Assembly: GCA_964538885.1 (NCBI GenBank)
Contig: CAZIHR010000095.1
Location: 1-20,222 of the forward strand
Length of the DNA stretch: 20,222 bases
DNA from: JAPOPJ01 sp964538885
GTDB taxonomy: Archaea > Thermoproteota > Nitrososphaeria > Nitrososphaerales > Nitrosopumilaceae
Direction: 5' to 3'
Part shown: one piece after another, positions 6,773 through 15,417 of the stretch
How the letters are laid out: each line of letters opens with the position of its first letter
Numbering within the stretch: the first letter of the stretch is position 1
Program-made: the position numbers and the translations under genes
Notes under the pieces: generated by a model
Databases searched by the model: none
What the model was told of the DNA's origin: nothing
What the model saw: the letters and a program-made list of their open reading frames with translations, nothing else

Positions 6773-9445
6773 TTATCGAGTCTTTTTTGATTCTTCTATT
6801 GCAGCCTGCGCCGCAGCTACAATTGCTATTGGAATTCTATGTGGCGATGCACTGACATAGCTCAGCCCAGCATTATGACAAAATTTAATCGAACTCGGAT
6901 CGCCACCGTGCTCCCCACATATGCCAATCTCCATTTGGGGCCTTGTCTGTCTCCCTTTTGTGATTCCAATGTTCATCAAGCTCCCCACGCCACCCACATC
7001 AATTGACTGGAATGGGTTCAGTTCTAAAACTCCTTTGTTTATATATTCTGCCATGAATTTTCCTTCTACATCCTCTCTACTGAAACTGAATGTACCTTGA
7101 GTCAAGTCATTTGTACCAAAACTAAAGAATTCTGCCGTATCTGCCAACTCATCTGCTGTCACTGCAGCTCTTACAACTTCGATCATGGTACCAAAGCTGA
7201 CTTTGATCTTTTTACCATATTTTTTTTCAACATTCTTTTTGACTGTATCATAAATTTCTCTAATGTGATTCAATTCTGAAACACTGCTGACTTGTGGAAT
7301 CATTATTTGCGGTCGCGCATCAACTCTTTTTTTTGCTAGCTCTACTGTGGCATCAAAGACTGCCCTAATTTGCATCTCGTATATCTCGGGGTGAGTTATT
7401 CCAACTCTGACTCCTCTGTGGCCCATCATTGGATTGACCTCTGCTAGCTCCTTTGCTCTCTTTAGCATGTTTCTGGCTCGAGTCTTTACTGCCTCTGTTT
7501 TTTTACCGCGAATTCTTTCAATAAGCTCTGCTGGATCCGGTAAAAACTCATGAAGCGGGGGATCCAACAGTCTGATGGTGACTGAATACCCCTCCATTGC
7601 TTTTAGTATGCGTGTAAAGTCACTCCTTTGTAGTTGTTCCAGCTTGTTGAGCACTTTCTCTCTTTCATTGTCATTTTCTGCCATGATCATGTCTACAAAC
7701 AACTCTATTCTGTCTTTGCCATTGAACATTCTCTCTGTTCTACATAAGCCAATTCCTTGAGCACCCGTCTGTCGTGCAAATTTTGCACCTTCTGGGGTAT
7801 CTGCATTGGCTCTAACTCCAATCTTTTTGAGTTTCTGGGCCCATTCCAAAATGGTCCTGAAATCCTTGGTGATCTTTGGTTTTATCGTGGGCACATCTCC
7901 GACATATATTGCACCATCACTGCCGTTGATTGTTATGATGTCGCCTTCACGTATTGTTTTGTTTCCTACATTGCATTTTTTGCCCGAATAGTTGATCTTC
8001 ATATCTGAACAACCCACTATACATGGCTTGCCCATTCCTCTTGCAACTACTGCCGCATGAGATGTCTTGCCACCTCTGCTTGTCAGTATACCTACTGATT
8101 CAAAGAATGCTGGAACATCTTCTGGCTTGGTCTCTTCCCTGACAAGTATTACTCTTTTACCGTCTTCACCCATTGCGGTTGCTCTCTTGACATCAAATAT
8201 GGCAATTCCACTTGTGGCACCTGGTGATGCAGCAATACCTGTGGCAATACGAGTATATTTTTTTGTAGCATGTGAGTCAATTGTTCTGTGTAATAGCTGT
8301 TCTAGCTGTCCGGCTTGAAGTCTAGTTAGTGCTCTGTTCTTATCTATCAGCCCTTCTTTGACCATATCAACTGATGTTTTTATCATGCTTGCAGCATTCA
8401 TCTTTGCATTACGTGTCTGTAGTAGGTAAAAGCGTCCCTGCTCTATGGTAAATTCTATATCTTGCGGTTCCTTGTAGTGTTTTTCCAGTCTTTCACATGT
8501 CTTGACTAGCTGACTATACGACTTGGGAAGTTCTCTTTTCATCTCATTTACTTGCTTTCCTGTTCTCACACCCGCTACAACATCTTCTCCTTGTGCATTT
8601 AATAGATATTCGCCATAAATTTGCCGTGAGCCGATTCCAGGATTTCTGGTAAATATCACCCCTGTGGCACTATCATCTCCCATGTTGCCAAACACCATAG
8701 ATACTACATTCACTGCTGTGCCATCTGCAACATCTTTTGTGATGTTGTTTCTCTCTCTATATATGATCGCTCTTTCTCCCATCCAGCTTCCAAATACTGC
8801 ATTGATGGCAAGTTCCAATTGTATTGTGGGGTCCACAGGAAAGTCTGCTCCAGTATGCTTACGGCAGACCTTTTTGTATTCTTTAACTATATCCATTAGA
8901 GAATCCTCATCAAGCTCGCTGTCTGATTGTACTGACTGCCTCTTCTTTGCATCTTGCAATATTTTATCAAATTTTTCATCATCTATGCCAAAAACTACCT
9001 TACCAAACAATTGAACAAAACGCCTGTACGAGTCCCATGCAAATCTTGAATTATTGCTTTTTTTTGCCAGTCCTACGACAGTCTTGTCATTGAGCCCAAG
9101 ATTTAGAATCGTATCCATCATGCCTGGCATGGATAGCGCGGCACCTGACCTTACTGATACTAATAACGGATTTGATTTCGAGTTCCATCCTTTACCTGTC
9201 TTTTTTTCCATCTTTGTGATATTTTTTCTGATTTCAGGCATCAGATCTTTTGGCAGCTTTCTGCCATTGGTATAGTATCTTTTGCATACCTCGGTAGTAA
9301 TTATGAATCCTGGTGGAACTGGCAGCTTCAGGCCCGTCATTTGACACAGACCTGCACCCTTGCCTCCTAAGAGCTTCTTGTTGTTGCCGTCACCTTCGTC
9401 AAAAAAATAAACCTGCTTCATTTTTCCGCTTATCCACTCACTCAA
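6773..9445 (-). CDS. ppdK: Pyruvate, phosphate dikinase
   Basis: The enzyme interconverts pyruvate, ATP and Pi with phosphoenolpyruvate, AMP and PPi; in an autotroph it feeds gluconeogenesis. The ATP-grasp part occupies about 10-340 and includes GGKGAGL near the start and RSGAALSMPGMMDT. The phosphohistidine domain carries GGKTSHAAVVARGMG with catalytic His463. The C-terminal PEP-binding barrel ends with GICGEHGG and catalytic Cys843. The length, 890 residues, is typical. The called start is TTG at 9445; the ATG at residue 9 (9421) gives MKQVYFF, closer to the family's usual beginning, and is a good alternative. The gene begins 8 bp after the triosephosphate isomerase stop, and the HTH-CBS regulator follows. 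Confidence 0.95.
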   Translation of the reverse strand: MSEWISGKMKQVYFFDEGDGNNKKLLGGKGAGLCQMTGLKLPVPPGFIITTEVCKRYYTNGRKLPKDLMPEIRKNITKMEKKTGKGWNSKSNPLLVSVRSGAALSMPGMMDTILNLGLNDKTVVGLAKKSNNSRFAWDSYRRFVQLFGKVVFGIDDEKFDKILQDAKKRQSVQSDSELDEDSLMDIVKEYKKVCRKHTGADFPVDPTIQLELAINAVFGSWMGERAIIYRERNNITKDVADGTAVNVVSMVFGNMGDDSATGVIFTRNPGIGSRQIYGEYLLNAQGEDVVAGVRTGKQVNEMKRELPKSYSQLVKTCERLEKHYKEPQDIEFTIEQGRFYLLQTRNAKMNAASMIKTSVDMVKEGLIDKNRALTRLQAGQLEQLLHRTIDSHATKKYTRIATGIAASPGATSGIAIFDVKRATAMGEDGKRVILVREETKPEDVPAFFESVGILTSRGGKTSHAAVVARGMGKPCIVGCSDMKINYSGKKCNVGNKTIREGDIITINGSDGAIYVGDVPTIKPKITKDFRTILEWAQKLKKIGVRANADTPEGAKFARQTGAQGIGLCRTERMFNGKDRIELFVDMIMAENDNEREKVLNKLEQLQRSDFTRILKAMEGYSVTIRLLDPPLHEFLPDPAELIERIRGKKTEAVKTRARNMLKRAKELAEVNPMMGHRGVRVGITHPEIYEMQIRAVFDATVELAKKRVDARPQIMIPQVSSVSELNHIREIYDTVKKNVEKKYGKKIKVSFGTMIEVVRAAVTADELADTAEFFSFGTNDLTQGTFSFSREDVEGKFMAEYINKGVLELNPFQSIDVGGVGSLMNIGITKGRQTRPQMEIGICGEHGGDPSSIKFCHNAGLSYVSASPHRIPIAIVAAAQAAIEESKKTR

Positions 9446-9453
9446 AGGGGGTA

Positions 9454-10116
9454 TTAAATCATTGACTTGGCAAACTCGTCAATAATTTTATTCCAGTTTT
9501 TTGCTTTTACTATTCCGCTTGCAACCAGTATCCCCGCCGAACCGAGCTCAACTGCCTTTGCCACGTCGCGTCCTGTAGTTATTCCGGCACCACACAGCAA
9601 TTTTGTTTTGTTTTTGGCCAAATTTACTGCATCTACTGCACTAGTGATCACCTCTGGCCTTTCCGCAGATACTGCCTTTCCACTTCCTATGAGATCTGGC
9701 GGCTCTACAGCTATATAGTTTGGCTCGATCTTTGCGTATATTCTAGCTTCTGCTATATCTTTTACACACACAACGGAGATCATCTTTAACTGCTTTAGTT
9801 TTGCAACCGTATTTTTTATTTGAATGCTTGGAATTCTGTGCTCGCTATGATTAATTATGGCACCATCCACATTTGACTTTTTCAGCATCTCTGGGATAAT
9901 GTGTCCTGTGGTATTACCTATCTTTGCATCATCTACATGCTGTGCTAGTATCATGATTGTGCTGTCTGCTACTCGTCCTATCATGTGTTGCGGAGGTGCT
10001 ACTGCAATCTTGATCTTGTATTTTTTTGAGATGTCTTCTGCCGTTTTAATTAGTCTGAGTATCTTTTTACCTGCAACTTCTTCATAGTTTTTACAATTAA
10101 TTACAAACAACACCAA
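9454..10116 (-). CDS. tpiA: Triosephosphate isomerase, short archaeal type
   Basis: The product interconverts glyceraldehyde-3-phosphate and dihydroxyacetone phosphate. At 220 residues it has the shortened archaeal form, which is usually tetrameric. The catalytic residues are present: Asn7 and Lys9 in INCKNY, His90 in NHSEHR, and Glu138 in AVEPPDLIGSG; the phosphate-binding loop GAGITTG lies near 187-193. The 5' end reads TTG GTG TTG. A TATA-like element at 10134-10144 predicts transcription beginning about 10113, so the GTG codon at 10113 (219 residues) may be the true leaderless start. It heads the TIM-PPDK-HTH/CBS gene group and is 32 bp downstream of the SemiSWEET stop. Confidence 0.94.
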   Translation of the reverse strand: MVLFVINCKNYEEVAGKKILRLIKTAEDISKKYKIKIAVAPPQHMIGRVADSTIMILAQHVDDAKIGNTTGHIIPEMLKKSNVDGAIINHSEHRIPSIQIKNTVAKLKQLKMISVVCVKDIAEARIYAKIEPNYIAVEPPDLIGSGKAVSAERPEVITSAVDAVNLAKNKTKLLCGAGITTGRDVAKAVELGSAGILVASGIVKAKNWNKIIDEFAKSMI

Positions 10117-10133
10117 TTAAATATACTGGAACT

Positions 10134-10144
10134 GTATTTAATTT
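10134..10144 (-). promoter_or_regulatory. TATA box for the TIM-PPDK-regulator group
   Basis: The minus strand reads AAAATTAAATA, centred about 26 bp before the GTG at 10113. It sits in the 32 bp between the SemiSWEET stop and TIM, suggesting the gluconeogenic genes have their own promoter despite close packing. Confidence 0.45.
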
Positions 10145-10148
10145 TTGA

Positions 10149-10427
10149 TTATAGTCTTTTTGCAATTTCATCATATTTTTTCTTCATGCTTAGTACCGTC
10201 ATCATCAGAATTATTGCGGCAACATTTGTTGTTATGATGAATATATCTGAAACCACTATTCCATAGCCAACCCAGAGTATGGCGCCCGCAGATATGAATA
10301 TGGTCAGATATGTAGATATATCTTTGAGGCTCTTTGTTCTATATCCCTTGATTATTTGTTGAATCCATCCCGATAAAATGAGAATTCCTGCCACCGTGCC
10401 CAGAATAGTAAGTGGTATGTCTTCCAT
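10149..10427 (-). CDS. SemiSWEET/MtN3-like small membrane transporter
   Basis: The 92-residue product has three predicted membrane helices at about 5-28, 38-60 and 62-82, the triple-helix bundle of SemiSWEETs, which dimerise to move sugars across the membrane. Family features are the loop GYRTKSLKDIS after helix 1, the WVGYG motif in helix 2 (Trp52) and Asn68 in helix 3, which in characterised members lines the substrate pocket. The usual Pro-Gln of the PQ-loop motif is Gln-Gln here (residues 23-24). Substrate is unknown, and a sugar role in a presumably autotrophic archaeon is an inference from the family. It starts 2 bp after the polymerase stop, so it is probably expressed with it. Confidence 0.85.
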   Translation of the reverse strand: MEDIPLTILGTVAGILILSGWIQQIIKGYRTKSLKDISTYLTIFISAGAILWVGYGIVVSDIFIITTNVAAIILMMTVLSMKKKYDEIAKRL

Positions 10428-10429
10428 TG

Positions 10430-12982
10430 TCAGTTCCAGAAAAACTCATCAAGCCCTGACTGCTTTGGTTTACCAAGAATTGAGTCAAAGTCCAAATCCA
10501 TGGATGTTATAATTTGTTCTAATGTTGACTCCATGAATTCCATATATTTTTTGGAATCTATCTCATCCTTTCTTGCCATCTCAAGAGGCTTGACTCCGGG
10601 CCTGTTGATCACTTTGATATAGGAGATCCTGTCGCCTCTCTTTACCTCTCTTATGGATTCTAACAGCTTTGCTGCACGTATGTGTTGTGGTATTGTCTTT
10701 ACATACTCTGATGGTGCTTTGCTTATCATCACGTTGAATGTCAACTCTTCTAGTGGAATATCTTTTGACTCTACTTTTTTTGCACATGCAGCTATCTTGC
10801 CTGAAATATCTTGCTTTGCTTTGTCAAAATCATCTTTGTTTTGTACGGCAGATAATACATCAAGCAGTTCAAAGAACAATTTTTTGATAAATTGTGGTGT
10901 ATGTGATTTTTTCCCTGTAAGTCCTTTTACATCTACCTTTCCTGCTTTTGTCACCCCTAAATAGTTCTTTTTTCTGTTGCTTAGGACGCAGTAACGATAT
11001 TCTTTGTCGATCTCAAGATCTACACCATGATCTTTTTTTGCATGTTCTGTAACTGTTTTGATCTGCTTACTGGTGGGATTCTTGATGAACAGCGAATCTG
11101 TATCGCCATATAATACTTCGATTCCTGACTCGTCACATTTTTTAATAGTTTCAAGAATGGTGTATCTTCCAATTGCAGTTGTGGCCTCTGCTGCAGGTAA
11201 AAAATATAATGGAAATATGTCTGCCCCCATCACACCATAGCTTGCATTGAGTATGACCTTAAGTGCTTGACTTACTGCAGTATATTGCTGTCTTTGCTGT
11301 TCAGTAAGTGTATCTTTTTTTGAGAGGCTCTTGTAATAGTTTACTCGTAGATCTCTTAATGAGCCTATAATCATGGAGGTGAGCCCATTCTTCTTTGAGC
11401 ATGTCCAATGATTTGTCTGTGGAATCTTATTTTTTTTACATTCTTGATGGGGACATCTTACCGTCTCATATGACAGATTTCGTACCTTAATTATACTCGG
11501 GTATAGACTTGCAAAATCCATGACTGTTACGTTAAAGTGTATTCCTTCTTTTGGTTCTACAACCAAACCGCCACGATATTTCTTGTCTTTTATTACCGCA
11601 TCAGACATTACACCTTCAGATTTGTTTTGCAGTTCTTCTCTTTTTGGGATCAGTGAATTGGATTGTCTGTGCTCGTAGTATAGTAGACTCCTTATCCATT
11701 GTGAGACTCCCATTCTAGCTATATCATCAACAGGCATGCGTCCTATTCTTGCAATAGTTACCATGAGATTGATGAGTAGATTGTTGTTAAAACTAGTTAA
11801 TTCATATGTAATTAAGGCATCATTGTAACAGTAATTGGCCGTCTGGTACATGTTCAGTTCTACTATCTCTTTTTTATAGTCGATCTTTTCTTTGCCAAGC
11901 AATGCTTTTGCAACACTATTTAAAGAAAAATCTGTATACTTTTGGCCGAACGCATAAATTTGAAACGAGCGATTAGAAAGTGTCTTGTATAAATCTAGGT
12001 GAACTCCCCGCTTTAGAGTTGCCGAGTCTCTCATCATATATGTGGGATTGTCACTGTTTTTGATTCCTAGCCGCTCTGCTCTATTGTAAAGGTATGGCAG
12101 GTCAAATTCATCCCCATTATATGTAAGTACAAAAGGAAACTCGGTAATTATCTTGAATGCATCTGCAATCATCTCCTTCTCTTGATCATAGAAGACAACT
12201 TTGATGTTTGGCGCAAGTTCATTTTGACCTTCGTCAGTGCCTTCCGTTCTCAATACAAACACTTGATCAAATTCATTACTTCCTTTGAATCCTATTGCAG
12301 TTATCTTTTTTTCAGCTAATTTTGGATCGGGAATTCTACCAGTTTCTGCTTCTACTTCTATGTCGATGCTGAGACGCTTTATCTCTGGTATGGGTTGATT
12401 GAGCAAGTTGGCCCACTCTGCGGTGAATTTTTTGGATTCGTCGGCATCTAAAGTATTTTCATCATCCATCTTATCCCATAATAGACTCTTGAGTGCTGCC
12501 TTTATCTCTTCAGTAATTTCAATATCTTGAGGAATTATCTTACCGTCTTCTGCCTTGTAATACTTTCCTATGATAAAAGATCTGTCATACAGATAATTCT
12601 CATAGTATTTTATGTCAGATTCCCATGTCTCCATTATGTTTCTAATGCTCTTGTCTCCTGTTGTGCCACCAATTGCAAGTGGATCAGCTACGATGATCTT
12701 TGACAACATTATGTCGCTGTCCGTGATCATATCGTGTCGCTTCACGTGTTTTATTTCTAGAATGTCATCTCTATCATGTAGAAAATCCAATTCGTGTGGT
12801 TCCAGCTTTGAGTAGCAGTATGGTTTGTGTCCTGTCTCATCTCTCCATAGAATCAGTCTTTGTGATTTTGGTTCGTAGAACTTTAGTATAGCTGATTTTG
12901 TGAGATTGTCATATGTGGCAGAGACCAACATGGATACAGGCATCATGTCGGGATTTTTTCCCTCATCCATTCTGATTTGCAT
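10430..12982 (-). CDS. polB: Family-B DNA polymerase with 3'-5' exonuclease and PIP box
   Basis: The 850-residue product is a proofreading B-family replicative or repair polymerase. Exonuclease motifs are Exo I (Asp207, Glu209 in SIDIEVE), Exo II (Asn289 and Asp294 in TYNGDEFD) and Exo III (Tyr384-x3-Asp388). Polymerase motifs are A (DFASLYPS, 489-496), B (KVILNASYG, 575-583) and C (YGDTDS, 625-630). A Cys/His-rich insert at about 510-528 (C510, H512, C515, H525, C528) follows motif A and could bind zinc. The tail KQSGLDEFFWN holds a canonical PCNA-interacting box, Gln841 to Phe848. ATG 12982 gives a 20-bp overlap with the dCMP deaminase gene; ATG 12970 would give 8 bp. Upstream in the operon is dCMP deaminase, downstream SemiSWEET. 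Confidence 0.96.
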   Translation of the reverse strand: MQIRMDEGKNPDMMPVSMLVSATYDNLTKSAILKFYEPKSQRLILWRDETGHKPYCYSKLEPHELDFLHDRDDILEIKHVKRHDMITDSDIMLSKIIVADPLAIGGTTGDKSIRNIMETWESDIKYYENYLYDRSFIIGKYYKAEDGKIIPQDIEITEEIKAALKSLLWDKMDDENTLDADESKKFTAEWANLLNQPIPEIKRLSIDIEVEAETGRIPDPKLAEKKITAIGFKGSNEFDQVFVLRTEGTDEGQNELAPNIKVVFYDQEKEMIADAFKIITEFPFVLTYNGDEFDLPYLYNRAERLGIKNSDNPTYMMRDSATLKRGVHLDLYKTLSNRSFQIYAFGQKYTDFSLNSVAKALLGKEKIDYKKEIVELNMYQTANYCYNDALITYELTSFNNNLLINLMVTIARIGRMPVDDIARMGVSQWIRSLLYYEHRQSNSLIPKREELQNKSEGVMSDAVIKDKKYRGGLVVEPKEGIHFNVTVMDFASLYPSIIKVRNLSYETVRCPHQECKKNKIPQTNHWTCSKKNGLTSMIIGSLRDLRVNYYKSLSKKDTLTEQQRQQYTAVSQALKVILNASYGVMGADIFPLYFLPAAEATTAIGRYTILETIKKCDESGIEVLYGDTDSLFIKNPTSKQIKTVTEHAKKDHGVDLEIDKEYRYCVLSNRKKNYLGVTKAGKVDVKGLTGKKSHTPQFIKKLFFELLDVLSAVQNKDDFDKAKQDISGKIAACAKKVESKDIPLEELTFNVMISKAPSEYVKTIPQHIRAAKLLESIREVKRGDRISYIKVINRPGVKPLEMARKDEIDSKKYMEFMESTLEQIITSMDLDFDSILGKPKQSGLDEFFWN

Positions 12983-13538
12983 ACGTTCCTCCTAAAATGT
13001 GATAAGCACTTGACAGCTTTGCTACCCACTTTGCAATATTTTGCTTGTCTAATTGTATCACTTTTACTCCTGCCTGCTTTGTCAGGCCTAAATCTGTTTC
13101 AGAGTATGTCTCAAGACAGACAAATCTTCTTATTCCAATAGTTATTGCCATCTTGGTGCATTCCAGACATGGTACTAGGGTCGTGTATAAACTAGCACCC
13201 TCTGCTCCTGCCTCAATTCCTAAGATTGCGCAATGCATTATTGCGTTGGCCTCTGCATGATTACATAGACACCTATCAAGTGATATGCCAGAATCAATCT
13301 TTCCCTTTATTCTCATCATGCATCTCTCACATCCACCCTCAAAGCAGTTTTTCATTCCCGGTGGTGTCCCGTTGTATCCTGTGGCAATCTGCCTATTATT
13401 GCGTACTATAACTGCTCCTACCTGCCTACTTATGCAGTTTGAACGCAACTTTGCAAGCTCGGCTTGCAGCATAAAGTATTCATCCCAACTTGGTCTCTCA
13501 AATGAATTGTTCACAAGTATGCTGTCATGATATATCAT
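12963..13538 (-). CDS. Zinc-dependent dCMP deaminase (ComEB-like)
   Basis: The 191-residue protein belongs to the cytidine/deoxycytidylate deaminase superfamily and probably makes dUMP from dCMP for dTTP synthesis. The catalytic zinc site is His94 and Glu96 in HAEANA with Cys124 and Cys127 in PCLEC. A second Cys cluster at 65-92 (C65, C70, C73, C90, C92) resembles the structural zinc site of phage T4-type dCMP deaminases. The conserved start ERPSWDEYFM begins at residue 14, so the 13 residues before it may be extra, but no closer ATG is available. Its 3' end overlaps the polymerase gene by up to 20 bp, coupling nucleotide supply and DNA synthesis. Specificity (dCMP versus other cytidines) is inferred from sequence. 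Confidence 0.92.
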   Translation of the reverse strand: MIYHDSILVNNSFERPSWDEYFMLQAELAKLRSNCISRQVGAVIVRNNRQIATGYNGTPPGMKNCFEGGCERCMMRIKGKIDSGISLDRCLCNHAEANAIMHCAILGIEAGAEGASLYTTLVPCLECTKMAITIGIRRFVCLETYSETDLGLTKQAGVKVIQLDKQNIAKWVAKLSSAYHILGGTYANQNG

Positions 13539-13568
13539 ATAAGACAGTATGTGCGATCAGAGTACTAG

Positions 13569-13582
13569 GACACATTTAAGTA
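13569..13582 (-). promoter_or_regulatory. Possible promoter of the dCMP deaminase-polB operon
   Basis: The minus strand carries TACTTAAATGTG, an AT-rich TATA-like block centred near 13576. It would start transcription about 12 nt before the ATG at 13538. The intergenic region is shared with the divergent helicase gene. Confidence 0.3.
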
Positions 13583-13685
13583 AATTTGACTACACAAATC
13601 ATTATTTCTATATGATGATTATATGTGGTGGGATCTATTAAATGATGTAGATAATTGAGTTGTGGTCAGCATTTGACTGTACGAA

Positions 13686-13696
13686 AACATAAAATC
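13686..13696 (+). promoter_or_regulatory. TATA box of the helicase gene
   Basis: AACATAAAATC is centred about 27 bp before the GTG at 13719, giving a leaderless transcript. This supports the GTG as the translation start. Confidence 0.45.
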
Positions 13697-13718
13697 TACA
13701 CGACAAACTAGCATATTT

Positions 13719-15224
13719 GTGGTACTCGAGTTTGTGGAAAAAAAATACATCAAAAAGAACCTTATTGAAAAAAGAGATTATCAAGTGAATCTGGCAAAAC
13801 AGGCATCCGAAGAAAACTGTATTGTTGTGTTGCCTACCGGACTGGGCAAGACCACAGTAGCATTGCATGTCATCTCTGAGTTTTTGTCACGAGGGGAGGG
13901 CGGAATACTGTTTCTGGCACCAACCCGTGTGCTTGTAAATCAGCATTATGACTTTCTTAAATCAAGTCTCACACTTGAGGATATCTCGCTTGTAACAGGT
14001 GAGGATGCCATCCAAAAACGAACTCGATCGTGGAATAATAGTGTAGTTTGTGCCACACCTGAAATTACAAAAAATGATATGGATCGGCAGATTGTCTCAC
14101 CTTCACAGTTTCGCCTAGTCATCTTTGACGAAGTACACAGATCTGTTGGAGATTATGCATATTCTGGTATTGCAGAACGTGTCGGGCTTGCCAACACCCA
14201 CATTCTTGGAATGACGGCCACATTGCCCAGTGAAAAGACCAAGGCAACTGAGATTCTCACAAAGCTAAAAATTGCAAGTGTGGCACAGAGAACCGAAGAT
14301 AGTCCTGATGTCAGGCCATATATCCAAGATACCAAGACGGAATGGATTCATGTGAATTTACCTCTAGAAATGAAAGCAATTCAACGACTGGTAAAACTTG
14401 CACTGAATGAACGATATGAGATTCTTAAAAAAAATGGAGTAAATCTTGGGGGGAATCAGTCACTTTCTGCTTTGCTTAAAGTTCGCCAATTCGTTTTGAA
14501 TCAAGATAGGCGTTCTGCAAAGCCACTGTTTACTGCCATCCGTATTCATTATGCATTAAATATACTGGAAGCCCATGGAATTACATCTTTTCTGAAATTC
14601 TGTGACAGAACAAAGGCAAAAAAGGGAGCTGGCATTAAGGATTTGTTTGAGACTGATCCTAATTTCACTCGGGCAGTCCGACTTGCAAATGAAGCCAAAT
14701 TAAAAGGAATTGAGCACTCTAAAATTCCAAAGTTGAAATCACTTATAAAATCAGTACCTGGCAAAATACTGGTTTTTTCTAGTTATCGTGATTCTGTTGA
14801 TGTCATTTGTAACAGCTTGACTGAGATGGGAATACGTGCGGAGATATTGATTGGTAAAGCTGGCCCAACTGGATTGAAACAGAAGAAACAGATTGAGACA
14901 GTACAAAAGTTCCGTGACGGAGAGATACGTGTACTTGTGGCAACGCGCGTTGGTGAGGAGGGGCTAGATATCTCTGAAGTGAATCATGTCATCTTTTATG
15001 ATAATGTGCCAAGCTCAATTAGATATATTCAGAGGCGTGGAAGAACGGGAAGAAAGGATGAAGGAAAGCTGATTGTGCTTATTGCCAAAGATACTATAGA
15101 TGAGACATACTATTGGATAGGTAAGCGCAAGATGACCGCGGCAAAATCAATGGGTGAAAAGATGACTCAAGTTTTGCAGAAAAATCAAACTGCTGAAAAG
15201 TCTGGACTTGATGCCTTTCTGTAG
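13719..15224 (+). CDS. hef: Hef/FANCM/Mph1-type superfamily-2 helicase, without nuclease domain
   Basis: The 501-residue ATPase matches the helicase half of archaeal Hef, which unwinds stalled forks and branched DNA. Motif I is PTGLGKTT (39-46), motif II DEVH (137-140), motif III TATLP (166-170) and motif VI QRRGRTGR (438-445); VGEEGLDI at 412-419 is the usual motif V. A helical insert typical of FANCM/Hef lies between the two RecA domains (about 215-335). Euryarchaeal Hef continues into an XPF nuclease and HhH domain; this protein stops after the helicase. Its last residues, KSGLDAFL (494-501), resemble a PCNA-binding box and nearly repeat the tail of the neighbouring polymerase. GTG start, supported by a TATA box at the right distance. 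Confidence 0.92.
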   Translation: MVLEFVEKKYIKKNLIEKRDYQVNLAKQASEENCIVVLPTGLGKTTVALHVISEFLSRGEGGILFLAPTRVLVNQHYDFLKSSLTLEDISLVTGEDAIQKRTRSWNNSVVCATPEITKNDMDRQIVSPSQFRLVIFDEVHRSVGDYAYSGIAERVGLANTHILGMTATLPSEKTKATEILTKLKIASVAQRTEDSPDVRPYIQDTKTEWIHVNLPLEMKAIQRLVKLALNERYEILKKNGVNLGGNQSLSALLKVRQFVLNQDRRSAKPLFTAIRIHYALNILEAHGITSFLKFCDRTKAKKGAGIKDLFETDPNFTRAVRLANEAKLKGIEHSKIPKLKSLIKSVPGKILVFSSYRDSVDVICNSLTEMGIRAEILIGKAGPTGLKQKKQIETVQKFRDGEIRVLVATRVGEEGLDISEVNHVIFYDNVPSSIRYIQRRGRTGRKDEGKLIVLIAKDTIDETYYWIGKRKMTAAKSMGEKMTQVLQKNQTAEKSGLDAFL

Positions 15225-15235
15225 TGGTGGAATAG

Positions 15236-15270
15236 TGTCATTTTTGTTAAATTGATTTATCTTTTTATCT
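15236..15270 (+). terminator. T-rich terminator after the helicase gene
   Basis: Runs of T follow the stop codon closely (TTTTTG at 15241, TTTATCTTTTTATC at 15256-15269), as is usual for factor-light archaeal termination. No strong hairpin is seen. The rest of the 193-bp gap to the parvulin gene shows nothing further. Confidence 0.4.
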
Positions 15271-15417
15271 CCAATTTATGGATGGATAAATTTTCATACT
15301 GTTTGCCACATTTATAATCATACAGAAAATACGTTTGAATTATCAAAATTGTATCACATTTAGGTTGGGAGAAATTATTTACTTGTGGTAATTGGCATCT
15401 TACTGGCTATTCCATTA

